Shown here: positions 10,719-23,141 of the stretch, piece after piece
How the letters are laid out: every line of letters starts with the position of its first letter
Position numbering within the stretch: the first letter of the stretch is position 1
The notes under the pieces: model-generated
Told to the model about the DNA's origin: nothing
Database searches by the model: none
The model's input: the letters and a program-made list of their open reading frames with translations, nothing else
From: Acarospora socialis
Taxonomy: Eukaryota > Ascomycota > Lecanoromycetes > Acarosporales > Acarosporaceae
Reading direction: 5' to 3'
DNA: 64,000 nt
NCBI GenBank assembly: GCA_025617375.2
Contig: JAMYGW020000007.1
Coordinates: 620,001-684,000, forward strand
Position numbers and translations under genes: made by a program

Positions 10719-12591
10719 ATGTCCGCAAGGAGCAGCCCTCCGATCGGTAGTGGTGACATTGACGAGAAGCATGTGGACACGACAAAGGGGCTTTATGATG
10801 ATTTTGTTTCCCTGAGTTCGTCTTCGGAGAGAGAAGTGTTTTCCTTGGAGAGTGTCGATCCAGCATTGAACGCTAAAATGCACCTCGTTAACGATGTATG
10901 ATGTTTTGGTCACCGAGAGCAAGGTTCTCGACTGACACGGTGTACCAGGCGATTGATCAGATTGGGTGGACTGGATATCACTATAAGCTCTTTGTTCTCA
11001 ATGGCTTTGGGTATGCCCCGGATCTACTTCTCGGTTACGATGCTGGATTGCGTTGACTGCCGCTGTGGGTTCAGTTATGCCGTGGATTCGCTCCTGCTTC
11101 TCCTGGCAAGTATCATCCAGCCTCAGGCAGCTCTCGAGATGAACGCATCATTCAAACGCGCACTCACAATGTGCCTATACGTCGGCCTCCTCACAGGCGC
11201 CCTCTTCTGGGGTCTTACCGCAGACATTATTGGCCGACGAACCGCTTTTAACACTTCGCTCCTGATATGCTCTGTTTTCGCGATCGTCGCTGGCGCGGCG
11301 CCCAATTGGCCTGTGTTAGGGCTGTTCGTAACCCTGTCGGCCTTTGGAGGCGGTGGGAACTTGATCTTGGATACTACTGTGTTTTTGGAGTACCTTCCCT
11401 CAAGCAAGCAATGGCTCCTTACGCTCCTTGCATGTTGGTGGGGAGTAGGACAAATGGTGGCTGGATTAGTCGCATGGCCATTCATGGGTTTGTTTGGGGC
11501 TTTCTGTTTCCACAGCCGCCTAACGGTGCTGACCGTGCAAGCTGGCTAACTACTCCTGCGCCGACGCCGCAACTTGCACCAAAGCCAACAACATGGGTTG
11601 GCGATATGTCTGGTTTACGCTAGGAAGTCTTGTATTTGTCATGTCCATCCTACGAGTGACTGTTGTTCGCCTGAGAGAAACGCCGAAATACCTACTAGGC
11701 CAAGGCAAAGATGAAGAGGTCGTCGAGGTGCTTCAGTGGTTGGCGACAGAATACAATCAGCCTTGTTGTTTGACCCATGAGAGATTGGCAGCATGCGGCA
11801 TAGTAGGGACCAGCAGAAGCAAGAAAGGCAAATGGAGTGCAGGCGAGTTAATGGTACACCTACGAGGGCTATTCTTAACCAAGAAGATGGGTCTGAACAC
11901 GAGTTTGATATGGTTCTCCTGGTTCCTCATCGGACTCGCATACCCCTTATACAACGCTTTTCTGCCTGAATATCTCAAGAGTCGAGGGGCACAAACGGGA
12001 GACTCATCAGCCTACGTCACGTGGAGGAACTATGCGATCGTCAATATGTGTGGTATATGGGGTCCGGTCCTTGCTGGGTTCATGTGCGAGATCAAGCTCC
12101 TAGGTCGCCGAGGTACTATGGTTATTGGAGCGCTGGTAACAAGTATGTTATGCTCATTTAGATCGGAGCACGCTCCTCAGGTGTGGCTACTGACAACGTT
12201 TGTAGTGGCCTTTTTCTTCGCCTACACCCAAGTCCGGACAGCCGCGGAGAACCTCGGATTCAACTGCGCGATCTCGTTCTGTCTCAACGTATATTATGGC
12301 ACCCTCTACGCATATACGCCTGAGGTCATGCCTTCAGCGCACAGAGCGACGGGAAACGGCATCAGTGTGGCTTTCAACCGGTTGATGGGGATCACGAGTG
12401 CAATCATTGCCACTGTTTCGAACACGAGCACCCCAGTGCCGATCTTCATTTGTGCAGCGTAAGTACAAACAAGCTACCCTTGAACGGGAACCTGCTCATA
12501 GTTTACTGACACAATCTTTAGGCTTTACATCGTAATGGCAATCACTGCTGCTTGTTTCCCGTTTGAGCCGTATGGGCGACGAGCGGCATGA
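10719..12591 (+). CDS. MFS transporter (SV2/sugar-porter-like), one splice junction defective
   Basis: Exons 10719..10895, 10949..11010, 11075..11487, about 11546..12142, 12206..12458 and 12522..12591 give about 523 aa with 12 predicted helices. MFS signatures seen are the loop 2-3 motif GLTADIIGRRTAF and the loop 8-9 motif LLGRRGTM, with CWWGVGQMVAGL in helix 5 and PEVMPSAHRATGNG near the end. These fit the fungal sugar-porter/SV2-like branch. Five junctions are canonical. At the third intron the donor at 11488 (after WPFM plus one base) needs the next exon to begin at CT-AAC, 11546, to make the expected MANYSC join, but the two bases before it are GG, not AG. The nearest AG, at 11540-11541, shifts the frame. 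A changed acceptor, a one-base indel or a non-canonical site would explain this. The gene may therefore be non-functional. Substrate unknown. Confidence 0.65.
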
Positions 12592-13307
12592 GTTATAGAT
12601 CGCATTCTCTGAGTGCATCATCCGCTGTGTCTCCTTATCGTGATACCCTTGAGCTTGGTAAAGAATATGGTATATGTTGAACCTGAGCGACTTTAGCTTT
12701 CGTCGAGCATGTTGCAAACGGGGTGTTTCCCCTTATACCTTGGTCACTGAACTAGACTCTAAATTCAGCATCTCTCTGAAAACGCCTACAACGTAGATTC
12801 GATGTTGCAGCATAACCGGGAGCAACCTTAGGTGGGCTTCAGGCATGTGTTGGTTTAGGGTTTGTGTCATTGAATGATTAAGGTAGCTTTGCATTTGGAC
12901 AAGGCGAATTCTCGTGTGGTCACATAGCCTAGCTGCCCGGAGATTCATTTCAGGCACAATAGCCACAGCAAGCTTCTACTGAAGATTCCATCTCTCTTCC
13001 TGTAACGATAAGGTAGATGGGTATTTGTTTCACTTGGTGCTGATTGTGCACGGGGCAGCTTAGTCATAATCGTCCACCAATGAAATACAGCATCGGCATA
13101 CCAGGGACTTTAGGTAGTCAAGCGATAGTCGTAGTGTCTTTGCCTCATCATCAATCATCGACGTCGATTCCCTATCACGCCCTCACCAACCGCCAAACGA
13201 ACTCGATTCTACCCTTCACACAGCCCAGCTGGAGGCATAGGCGTCGGCTGGAGCGCTCTTAACAACCCAGGGCAGTAGCCGTATGCTCGGGTTCTACAAC
13301 CGCCAGC
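12592..13307. other. intergenic upstream of V-ATPase subunit a
   Basis: About 715 bp. Should hold the VPH1 promoter and 5' leader. No gene or repeat recognised. Confidence 0.45.
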
Positions 13308-16300
13308 ATGAGTCCCCAGAAGGATACTCTCTTCCGCTCGGCGGATATGTCCTTGACCCAGCTTTACATCGCCAACGAGATCGGTCGGGAAGTCGTGAGT
13401 GCGCTGGGAGAGCTAGGTGAAATTCAGTTCCGAGACGTAAGTCAACCGATCACTCCTGGCGGCAGGTGAAGTGGGAAAGGAGAGCTGGAAGAATATCGGA
13501 AACTCGACCCGTACTGGATTTGATGGGTCCGTTGTGGCAGTCGAAGCAGATGATGAGCGTTCGAGTTTACATAGATGGGGCACTTTCGTGTTCATGTGGC
13601 TAACGGGCGAGGTATCTGGCAGTTGAACTCCGACACCACAGCTTTCCAGCGTACCTTCACGAAAGAGATCCGAAGACTAGATAATGTTGAGAGGCAGTTA
13701 CGTACGTCGGAGGTCTTTATACTGCCGGCAGGGAGCACTTTCTAATATCCGGGATAGGGTATTTCAGCTCGCAGATGGACAAAGCTTCCATACCCATGCG
13801 GTCGCAATATGATTTCCCTGACATCTTGGCCGCTCCGTCAGCTTCGGAAATCGACGAACTTGCGGAGAGGAGTGAGAGTCTAGAGCAGCGAATAGCTTCG
13901 CTGAATGATAGCTACGAGACTTTGAAGAAGAGGGAGGTTGAGCTTACCGAATGGCGCTGGGTACTCCGTGAAGCTGGTGGCTTCTTTGATAGGGTACGCT
14001 GTCGTGGCTAGCATGGGAGCATGAAAGTGGCCATACTAATATACTCGTAGGCTCATGGCCATACGGATGAGATTCGGCAATCCACTGATAACGATGAAGC
14101 CCCACTGCTGCAGGACGTTGAGCAGCAGTCTAGGGGTCAAAACGGCGACGCACAAGGGCAGCAGTCTTTCTCTGTCATGAACATCGGCTTCGTTGCTGGC
14201 GTTATACCACGGGAGCGCATTGCAGCCTTCGAGAGGATCCTATGGCGGACTTTGCGTGGCAATCTCTACATGAATCAGTCCGAGATACCCGAGCCCATAA
14301 TAGATCCCACAGACAATCACGAGGTACACAAGAACGTCTTCGTTATTTTTGCACACGGGAAAGAGGTGATTGCCAAGATCCGAAAAATCTCGGAGTCTTT
14401 GGGCGCAGATTTGTACAGCGTGGACGAGAACAGCGATCTACGAAGAGATCAGATTCAGGAGGTCAACACTCGGCTGAGCGATTTGGACAGTGTTCTGCGC
14501 AATACCAGAAACACTCTAGACGCAGAACTCACACAGATTGGACGGAGTTTGGCTGCGTGGATGATCATTATCAAGAAAGAGAAGGCTGTTTACCAGACTC
14601 TTAATCGCTTCTCCTATGATCAGGCTCGGAAAACTCTCATTGCGGAGGCTTGGTGCCCGACTAATTCCCTGCCGCTCATCAAATCGACTCTGCAAGACGT
14701 GAACGACCGGGCAGGTCTTTCCGTCCCGACCATTGTCAACCAGATCAAAACTTCGAAAACGCCACCAACTTACAACAAGGTGAACAAGTTTACCGAAGCG
14801 TTCCAGACCATCATTAATGCATATGGTACGGCAAAATATCAGGAGGTCAACCCTGGCTTACCTACCATCGTGACTTTCCCATTCCTCTTCGCTGTCATGT
14901 TCGGAGACTTTGGTCATGGCTTCATTCTGACCGCCGCTGCCACTGCCATGATTTATTACGAGCGAACTTTATTGAGGAGAAAGCTTGATGAACTTTTCTC
15001 GATGGCATTCTATGGACGATACATAATGCTGATGATGGGCGTGTACTCGATGTACACCGGACTGATCTATAACGACGCATTCTCCAAAGCATTAACTCCG
15101 TTTCAAAGTCAATGGGACTGGCCAACAGATTTCAAGCCAAATGCCACGGTTGAAGCGTCCCTGAATACGAAGAACTACCGATATCCCTTTGGAATTGACT
15201 GGGGCTGGCATGGTGCGGAGAACGATCTGCTGTTCTCGAACAGCTACAAGATGAAGCTGAGTATTCTGATGGGTTGGGCACATGTAAGCGACGAGATGCC
15301 TCGTTTCAAGCATGTATGTGACTAACAACTCGCAGATGACCTACTCGTTATGCCTCTCTTTCATCAACGCTCGCCACTTCAAGTCGTCCATCGATATCTG
15401 GGGCAATTTCGTCCCAGGAATGATATTCTTCCAGTCCATATTCGGCTATCTTGTCTTCACCATCATCTACAAATGGTGTGTCGATTGGTATCCACTTGGC
15501 GTTAATCCACCACCTCGTGGAGATCCGCCTGGACTATTGAATATGCTCATCTACATGTTCCTTCGTCCTGGTGAAATCGAGGAGGGACAGCAATTATATC
15601 GAGGGCAAGGTGGCGTTCAAACGGTCCTGTTACTCCTTGCCGTCGTCTGCGTACCGATCCTTCTGTTGCTCAAGCCGCTGTACCTCAGGTGGGAGCACAA
15701 CCGAGCTCGCGCTATGGGATACCGAGGCATTGGCGAAACCTCAAGGGTGAGTGCGTTAGATGACGATGGAGCAGATGGTCATGCCATGGTTGGCGGACGC
15801 GACAGCATGGGTAGCGATGGAGAAGGTGTCGCCATGATCACACAAGATATTGGCGACGAAGAGCATGAGGAATTTGAGTTCTCCGAGGTCATGATCCATC
15901 AGACCATTCACACCATCGGTAAGCCAGGTCCGTTTCTTTAAGCGTTCACAGTGGCTAACATGTACAGAATTCTGCCTCAATTGCGTCTCACACACCGCAT
16001 CTTACCTTCGGCTCTGGGCATTGTCTCTCGCACATCAGCAGCTGTCTATCGTCCTGTGGACCATGACCATCGGCAATGCATTCAAGCAGACCGGCGTGCT
16101 AGCTGTTATCATGACAGTCATTACCTTCTACATGTGGTTCTTCCTCACCATCGCCATTCTGTGTGTCATGGAAGGCACGAGCGCAATGTTGCACAGTCTG
16201 AGGTTGCATTGGGTGGAAGCGATGTCTAAACATTTCATTGGGGATGGAGTAAGTCAACCCAACCACAGCCCAAGGAAACAATGTACTAACGCTGCCGTAG

Positions 16301-16360
16301 GTCCCTTTCGAGCCATTCAGTTTCAAGGTGCTGCTCGAGGAGGATAGCAATGAGGGTTAA
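13308..16360 (+). CDS. vph1: V-type ATPase subunit a (Vph1)
   Basis: Seven exons: 13308..13436, 13623..13701, 13758..13993, 14051..15283, 15336..15918, 15968..16248 and 16301..16360, all with GT-AG junctions in frame, giving 866 aa, the normal family length. Subunit a of the membrane V0 sector forms the proton half-channels and links V0 to V1. The start ([13 protein letters not shown], then [12 protein letters not shown] across the first intron) is the family N terminus. The cytosolic half has coiled coil; the membrane half begins near [16 protein letters not shown]. The essential helix-7 arginine is present in [12 protein letters not shown], and the protein ends in VPFEPFSFK. The first intron is 186 nt, much longer than its neighbours. 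Filamentous fungi usually have one gene for this subunit, so it probably serves both vacuole and Golgi. Confidence 0.96.
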
Positions 16361-18626
16361 GTTTGGTCGCATTCTTGTGTCTATGGTTTTGCCCGCGAGG
16401 AAATGTACTCTATCAAAGCTTACTAGAATACAATCTGTAACATGTCCCGGGGTGACGATGCTCACTCGCCAGCTGGGCGACATGAAAGGGCTGATCAACC
16501 TGCGCGAAGTTCTGCCGCCCTCTCACCTTCCGGCGGCGGCCGCCCCGCCACCCCATATCCCCGGGGACACGTAGTGACGACTGGGTAAGGCCCCCGTCCC
16601 GGTACGCAATCGGTGCGGATCCGTCGCCCTTGTGCTGCTTGCAACAGCATGGCCTCTCTCCAATCTTTGAACCTCCCCTCTCATCACATGTCTTCTATAG
16701 ATTTTCCAGGGATAGTGTATTGAAAATGAATCGAAAGAGGTTTCGTTGAAAGACCTATTAAGAGGGCTTCCTACGAGCGGACAGGACTACGGTGGGTGGG
16801 AGATTGTGGGATCCGGTGAGGCACGGAGAGCTTGCGATGGGAGGAAAGGTCATACCTTAGGTTCCGCTTTGGGTTTCAGAGCCGAAGAGAAGACACGGAT
16901 GAGTATGAGCAGTTTCAATAGAGTCAGGGATGGGTTCAAGCGGCAGGGGGGTCCCGATGGGAAATTGGTGTTTGTGCGAGGTAGCTTCGGCAGGTTGTAC
17001 ATGTGGGATCGTCTTCAAAGCGGTCCAGACGGTGCGTATGGGCTTGATGGTCGGGTTGAAGTCAAGAAGAAGAGACGATCGAGGTAGGCACGACGCTTGA
17101 TTGTGGGGAAGATGAGCCATGAGATTGTTGCGCTGCCCGTTCGTTCCGCTGCGGGAGAACGGAGAAGAGGCCGAAGATGGGTTGATGAGAGAGATGGCAG
17201 TAGTGGTATGGAGATGCGGGCTCGAGAATCCGATGGAATCGATCGAGTAGATAAGGTAATGATTCGCTCGGGAGAGATAATGCACAGATCACAGTGGGGA
17301 GTTGGAGTGGAAATGGATAGAGAAATATCAGACTCATAGCTTGGCCTCGGGGTTCACAACATGCAATGGCTACTACGTTGAGTCATCGGTTGATATGTAC
17401 GAAGGCGAACAACAGAATTCTGCGACACCCCAAGACAGGTTAAGTGACTGCAACTCCCAGGTCAACTGCCTGATCAGGTTCGATGGAACTGAATCAGGCA
17501 GTTGAACGAGTCGACCAACTGTTGGTTTGGCCGTTCACCTCAACCCCACCTACCCAATCAAGCTAGAAATAACCCGATCAGGCAGTTGATCTGGGAGTTG
17601 GTACGAGTAAGGCGGCAAAACCTCTCTAAACCTTCGTACGATTGACGCACTTCCGAGTCCCGACGTTTTTCCTCCTGTACTTCGTACAAAGGCGGCGACC
17701 CGAAACACTGATCAGAGAGACCAAAGAGCTTCCAGCCTCAGTAAAGTTTGGCAGATACAACTGCTCTCATGACTTTGCCGAGTAAACTATAGGCTGTTGC
17801 CAGTAAGGGAACGCTCATCTTGATGAGAGAAGTGCTTTCCAAGACATTTGTCAGTCACTACATGACAGCAAAAGCTGTGAGGTGTGGCGTAGATATTTGC
17901 GAACCGCCAACCGCCTTCTACGCCCGCCGAGGGGCAGATGTCAGAAATGAAGGCAGACTACAATAGTTGTAGCATTCACGGCAATCTCTGTTTCTGCTAG
18001 GTTAAGATGATAGTTGTCAACAGAGAGTCCCCCAGATTTTGCGCCGTGATCGATGAGACTTGAAAGCAATACAGGAAGCTTGTGCTGAGCAAAGTGTTGG
18101 CGAACCGTCGTTGTGGGTTGCCGCTTGTTGAATCTGCCGCCACCTCTGACTTGTAGCCGCGGAGTAAGCTGCCTAGTTATTAGCAAGTACGGTGTGCTTT
18201 TGCAAAAGTCATAGCAGCCGCGCGCCTGTTCTAGAACGCTTGTGAAAGTATGAGCCTAAGGACGTAAGTAGTTTCTCCGGTCATGTGGCCAGATCTTTGA
18301 AGGCACATGATTGGTTGGCCACTTCCGGAAGTGCTGGGTAGCTGGTAGGTAAGGGAGCGATTCTCCGAGCAAATCAGATCTGTGCAATACTGGTGCGTGT
18401 TTTTGAATATATATAAAATTGTAAGTTGCTCTGGATGGCGAAAGTTGCTGAATTTCTGTGATTTATACTCCAACAGTCGTGAGGTCTGCGCTCCGATTTC
18501 AATAAGGGCTTTTGCACTCACCTATGCAACTCTTGTTCTAATCCTAGAGTTCCGTTCTAAGTTAGCCGTCATAAAAGTTGGAGATAAACGAAGGGTCGCC
18601 ACCCAATCATTCCCGACTTCCATGCC
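16361..18626. other. intergenic, with one inverted-repeat element
   Basis: About 2.3 kb. Open frames at 16746-17087 (+) and 16857-17285 (-) overlap on opposite strands, begin without a convincing ATG or motif, and are not called. The inverted-repeat element at 17451-17600 is the only structure recognised. The right end should hold the promoter of the Zn2Cys6 gene. Confidence 0.45.
17451..17600. repeat. 150-bp element with 28-bp terminal inverted repeats (MITE-like)
   Basis: The left arm, 17451-17478, and the right arm, 17573-17600, are reverse complements at 26 of 28 positions. They begin CAACTCCCAGG and end CTGGGAGTTG. A partial third copy of the core ATCAGGCAGTTGA lies inside near 17492-17504. 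No transposase is present and no clear target-site duplication was seen. It could be a small non-autonomous DNA transposon, or a hairpin-forming regulatory element. Confidence 0.6.
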
Positions 18627-20928
18627 ATGTCCTACTACCGCAACATCGCTCCCTCTTCGTCAGATATCCCGGCGTCCTCCTCATCTTCGAATAGCAAGGA
18701 GGAGCAATGGAGTAGTGCAGGCGGCGACGGTGGCAAAGGTAATCGGAGGAGACGGCCCCCGGGGGATGTGAATACATTAGCATGCCAGGCATGCCGGCAT
18801 GCTCGGTCAAAGGTATATTGAGACTCTTTCTCCAAAATAGCCATTTGCAATCTCTCTTACACGCGGATCGAGTGAGCTATGCTAATCAAGGTCGACGATT
18901 GACCGTTGGAACCAGTGCGACGGCGTGAGACCTGATACATGCAGCAGATGCATATCTCGGAACCAAAGCTGTGTTTATGGTATCCACGTCAAAACCCACA
19001 AGGGTGACATGATCCGTGAGATAAAAAGACTGGAAGAGGCCAATTTTCTTCTGCAAGAGGAGAAAACCGAGCTCATCGACACTAACTCTGGGCTTCGTAA
19101 GACCAACCAAGGGCTGCATGAAGAAAACGAGTGGGTCGACAACATCCTCGAAGTACTTAGTCCCAAGGGGCATTCCGAGGAGATCAAAAAGAGGCTTCGC
19201 GAGGGTGACTCTCATCACGCAATTGCCGCCTGGCTAGGCGGCGTGCCCCCGATCGCTGGGAACGTGAACATGACCGAGGTCACGCAACGCAACCTCATCG
19301 ATGTTGTGAGGAGGGTAGAGAAGTTTTACCGAGGAAACGAAGAAAGACGTCTTGAAGGTGCTTCAAATGAGCAATCCTTTCAGTGGACTCGAGTGACCGC
19401 GGATGGAAAACTGATGAAACATCTCCTCAATCTATACTTTACTTGGGTCCATCCGGTGCACATGCTCTTCAGTGAGTTGGAATTCCTCGACGACTTTGCG
19501 AGTCGGAAACGCACGCACTGCTCCTCAGCGCTGGTCAATGCCATTTTCGCGATGGCATGTCATCATCTAGATGATCATGGAGATTATGCAGCGGGGGAGG
19601 ACCTAGACGTGGAAACGTTACGTGAGGGCTTCATGAATGAAGCTCGGACTCTAACACCACCAGAAGACTATACGAAGATGACTGCCATACAGGCTTTTGC
19701 GATCATGTTCTTGGTCGACTTGAGTTCCGGGAAAGCGCTCAGGGCGACTGGCTACCTAAGGTTGGCTGCGGATGGATTGAGGTCGATGAAAGACAGCGAA
19801 CATTCCGCCGAAGCAGTAGAATTGTCCTTGTGGGGAATCCATACCTTAAACACGTCTGTCACGCTGGTCAATATGCTATCCCAACTATAAAGCTAACCTT
19901 TACAGTGCATGGGCAGCGATAACGTACCAGAAGCCTTTCTCTCCCGAATCACCTCGCTCGCCTGTTTTCGCAAACGTCAGAATGGACAAGGATGACGCTG
20001 TGTGGAGGTTCTATCGACGACTAGGAGACAAAACCCACATACCAAGACGACCCAGCTATGCTATCCTGACTGCCTGCCACCAAGCACAGTTGTATCGAGT
20101 CGTACACGAGACCATCCATATATTCTGCGGAGCGCATGGGAAGATCACGGCTCGAAGTGTATTAGAATGCTACAAACGGTATCTGACTTGGAAGGATGAG
20201 CTACCGGCACAGCTTGCGCATGTCGATACGGACGCTCAGGCCTTGCCCCATATACTATTCCTCCAGTATGCTGCGACCAAAACTGCGTATATGGAAAGTG
20301 TGGGTACTAACTTGGTGCCAGTATGCAGTACCACACGGCTCTTGTTTTGCTGTTTCTGCCCTTATTGCACGTCGAAAGCTTTTCCGCCGGCACGCGTCAC
20401 GAGCTAAAACGGATACTCCTCGCAAGTGCCAAGGCTGGTCTCGAGATCCTCGAACAATCCGAGAGACTGTACTCTTGCCGGTATCAGTTGCCCTTGATGG
20501 CGTTCTGCACCCTTCACCTGGGCGATGTCCTCATTCGATACTCTCCGTCCGAACCGTATGCGCCGGAGGTCGTCGCCTTTTGTCTCCGAACTTTCCAAGC
20601 TAACCGCCATGGTTTCGCGATCTGCGGACCTCTGCAAGAGCTCTTCCGCAAGACCGCTGTCGAATGCAAGGTCCAGCTCCCGCGGAATATCCGCGAACTC
20701 ATGCAACCGGCTCGACTTTACGGCGTCGACGACATCCTTGACGCGTGCGCCCGTATCTCATACACACAGCCAACCGAACAAATAGTGCGATATATCGATG
20801 ACGGGATCGCCGAAAACTGGGACGAGAGCTGGCGAACGATCATCGGGTCAGTAGACGCAACGCCAGCTCGACAATTCTCTGGTGACAGCGGGAGGGTTAT
20901 GCACATCAACTGGCTACTGAATGATTGA
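18627..20928 (+). CDS. Zn2Cys6 transcription factor, nirA-like
   Basis: Four exons, 18627..18812, 18916..19853, 19906..20265 and 20322..20928, give 695 aa. The Gal4-type zinc cluster is split by intron 1: CQACRHARSK in exon 1 and CDGVRPDTCSRC...C in exon 2, with all six cysteines present near residues 53-81. A coiled coil follows directly (IKRLEEANFLLQEEKTEL), as expected for a dimerising factor. The middle region has the fungal-specific regulatory domain with the block LYFTWVHPVHMLFSE, which I associate with NirA-type regulators of nitrogen assimilation. Other nirA-like factors control unrelated pathways, so the target is unknown. The third junction restores LHMQYHTA, typical of this domain. 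It is flanked by long non-coding stretches on both sides and has no obvious client genes beside it. Confidence 0.88.
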
Positions 20929-22094
20929 TTTGACACGGAGTCTCCAGCCCTGGTGACCTGACGAAAATATGACGAAGGACGACAGCGCAAAGGAGGAAAG
21001 GATTTGTTCTTGCTACAAAGATTTGGCTCTTAAATTGTTCTTCCAGATTGTCTTCTACCTACATTGCTCGATGTTTAGTCCGTCATCGTTCTTGGAAGTT
21101 TGTATGATAATATATGGAGAACACTTGATGAAGGGGCGGGATGTGACCAGCCGTGACTGACCATTACCGACTGCCAGTTTTTGCCAGCCACAACTTCATT
21201 TCCTATGGGCTTGGTGCATTCTTAGATACCCAACATCGACATCTTGAGACCTCAGATGAGACCTGTTGTCTGGATGAGGATAATCAACATTTGCCGTCAG
21301 CTTGATCACGAACTCTGATCGATACGCAGCAAAAGAATAAAAATAAAGAAAGAATGAGCAGACATGCTGGTAAATAGGTCATTTTCGTTTTACGCGAGGG
21401 CGAATTGGATGTTGATGGGCTAGGGTACGGAGAAGGGTCCGAGCCGCTCGCCACGATAGTGTGCGCATCGAAAAATGACATAGATATTACGAAGTACTAA
21501 GGTAAGAGATGGTAACAGGAGAATTATGAAGTGGCAACCAAAAGGATGAACGCTCCTCCTCTTATGCGCAAACACGACTTTCTTTGCCCACAGCATCCCC
21601 CATCAATCCACTGCTTACCTTTGAGCCAATGCAACTTCTTCGTTTAACCGGACCTATGTCCGGGATCCACTTAGTACGTTGTCGTAAGTTAAGCGACAGG
21701 ACAGTGTTGGATTCACAGCCGGAGTGTGCTCCGTGCAAGATCTCATTGGACAATTGGCCAGAAGCGGAAATGCTTTCGGCCGTTCTGGCTGAGTAATCAT
21801 TTTACAAAGCTTTGCCTCGGAAAGGGATATGGTTCCGGTCCACTCGAGTAGCTTCAACACTTCTTTCAAAGACATACACTTACTGTAATGATGCGAACCC
21901 TGTATCTGTGAAATGCCAGTATCCACCTTACTTGATCCCATCAGAATTGTCGAGCAGCATAATATCGATTTACGAGGACAGAGAGTATCGTAACATGTAG
22001 AAACCACCAACTATCGTATCCACAACCCACTTCCTCCCACTCAACCACCACCACCACACGCCACGCCCTCTCCAAACCCCCAATCGACAAAACC
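20929..22094. other. intergenic, no supportable gene
   Basis: About 1.2 kb between the Zn2Cys6 gene and the STEEP1-like gene. Short open frames on both strands overlap and lack motifs. The right end is C-rich and looks like a promoter/5' leader. Confidence 0.45.
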
Positions 22095-22769
22095 ATGGAT
22101 CCCTCCCCCCAAGACCCCACCTCCTCGCTGCCCTCCCCACCACAAACAACAAACACCTACCACTGCCTCTGCACCCACCTCCTCCTCGCAACAACCCACA
22201 CCCTATCCTCCCTCCCCCGCCGCCAACCCCCCGGTCTCGACAACGCCTTCATCCTCCCCCTCCCCGCACCACCGACCTCGGCGCCCGCATCCCCCTCGCG
22301 ATCCCGATCACGGAGCCGCAGCGCCTCTGCTTCATCCTCGTCCTCTTCTGCCGACAACGACAACGACGACGCCAACGCCAACGACCCTCATCCCAGCACC
22401 GAGCAGCACTCTACGCAGCCGAGGCCCCACCGTCCCAAACGTCATCGCCGGCCTTCGAAGCACGGAGACGGGGAGCGCGACCAGGGGTACAGTATCCTGC
22501 TGTCGGCGACGCTCGATCGCAAGCCGGTCATTGTGCGGCGCGAGGACGGGTTCGAGAAGAGGTATCTGTGGCGCTGTGGGAGGTGTCGGTTGGTGGTGGG
22601 GTATCAGGTTGATGAGGTGCATTTCTTGGGGAAGGATGTTGGGGGAGGGGCGGGTGATGGGAGTGGGAGGAGGGGAAAGGTGGTTTACTTGTTGCCTGGG
22701 GGCCTGGTGAGTACGGAGGAGATGAAGGTTGGGGGGAGACCGGTTGGGGATGAGGGGTGGGTGTCGTGA
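22095..22769 (+). CDS. STEEP1-like (CXorf56/UPF0428 family) protein
   Basis: Single exon, 224 aa. The N-terminal block TYHCLCTHLLLATTHTL (residues 21-37) and the later Cys pair with RCGRCRLVVGYQVD are the two halves of the STEEP1 domain, a conserved eukaryotic family that in animals helps STING leave the ER. Fungi have no STING, so the fungal role is unknown; links to the spliceosome have been suggested for the family. Between the halves lies a low-complexity insertion of about 75 residues with alternating Arg-Ser, poly-Ser and Asp/Asn runs. The gene's base composition is strongly skewed, C-rich in the first half and G-rich in the second. It is convergent with the myosin light chain gene. Confidence 0.8.
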   Translation: MDPSPQDPTSSLPSPPQTTNTYHCLCTHLLLATTHTLSSLPRRQPPGLDNAFILPLPAPPTSAPASPSRSRSRSRSASASSSSSSADNDNDDANANDPHPSTEQHSTQPRPHRPKRHRRPSKHGDGERDQGYSILLSATLDRKPVIVRREDGFEKRYLWRCGRCRLVVGYQVDEVHFLGKDVGGGAGDGSGRRGKVVYLLPGGLVSTEEMKVGGRPVGDEGWVS

Positions 22770-23141
22770 GGTCGGTTGAGGAGGGTGGGTAGGAACCTCG
22801 ATGGGTGATCGTGCCTGGAGATGGGCGGTGTCGTTGTGGGCTGCGACTAAGAGGAAGATCCTATTGCGGACGTTGCTATTCGCTGATACCCTATCTAGTA
22901 TATACTATTGACCACCCACCCTCGAAATAGCTGATACACCAAAGGCCCAGCTTGTGGGATCTCGTCCTGTCATCAATGTCGAGCGAGCCATCGAAGCTGT
23001 GGTCCCAACTCATTGCCTATCAAAGTGCAATGCATCTCGTGTAATCGTATTTCAAAGTGCCATAACGCCCGTAGAAAAACTGCCTAAGAAGTAATTGTCG
23101 TGATGGGAGGTAGGAAAATGTGCACCGGTCTCAGCCTAAGT
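22770..23141. other. intergenic between convergent genes
   Basis: About 370 bp holding the 3' ends of the STEEP1-like and MLC1 genes. No coding signal. Confidence 0.4.

Noticed and set aside
16746-17285. Overlapping plus- and minus-strand frames of 113 and 142 codons
   Set aside because: The plus frame begins at TTG and the minus frame lacks motifs; they contradict each other.
3737-20928. Possible secondary-metabolite cluster (dioxygenase, MFS, Zn2Cys6 factor)
   Set aside because: There is no polyketide synthase, peptide synthetase, terpene cyclase or other backbone enzyme, and VPH1, a housekeeping gene, lies between.
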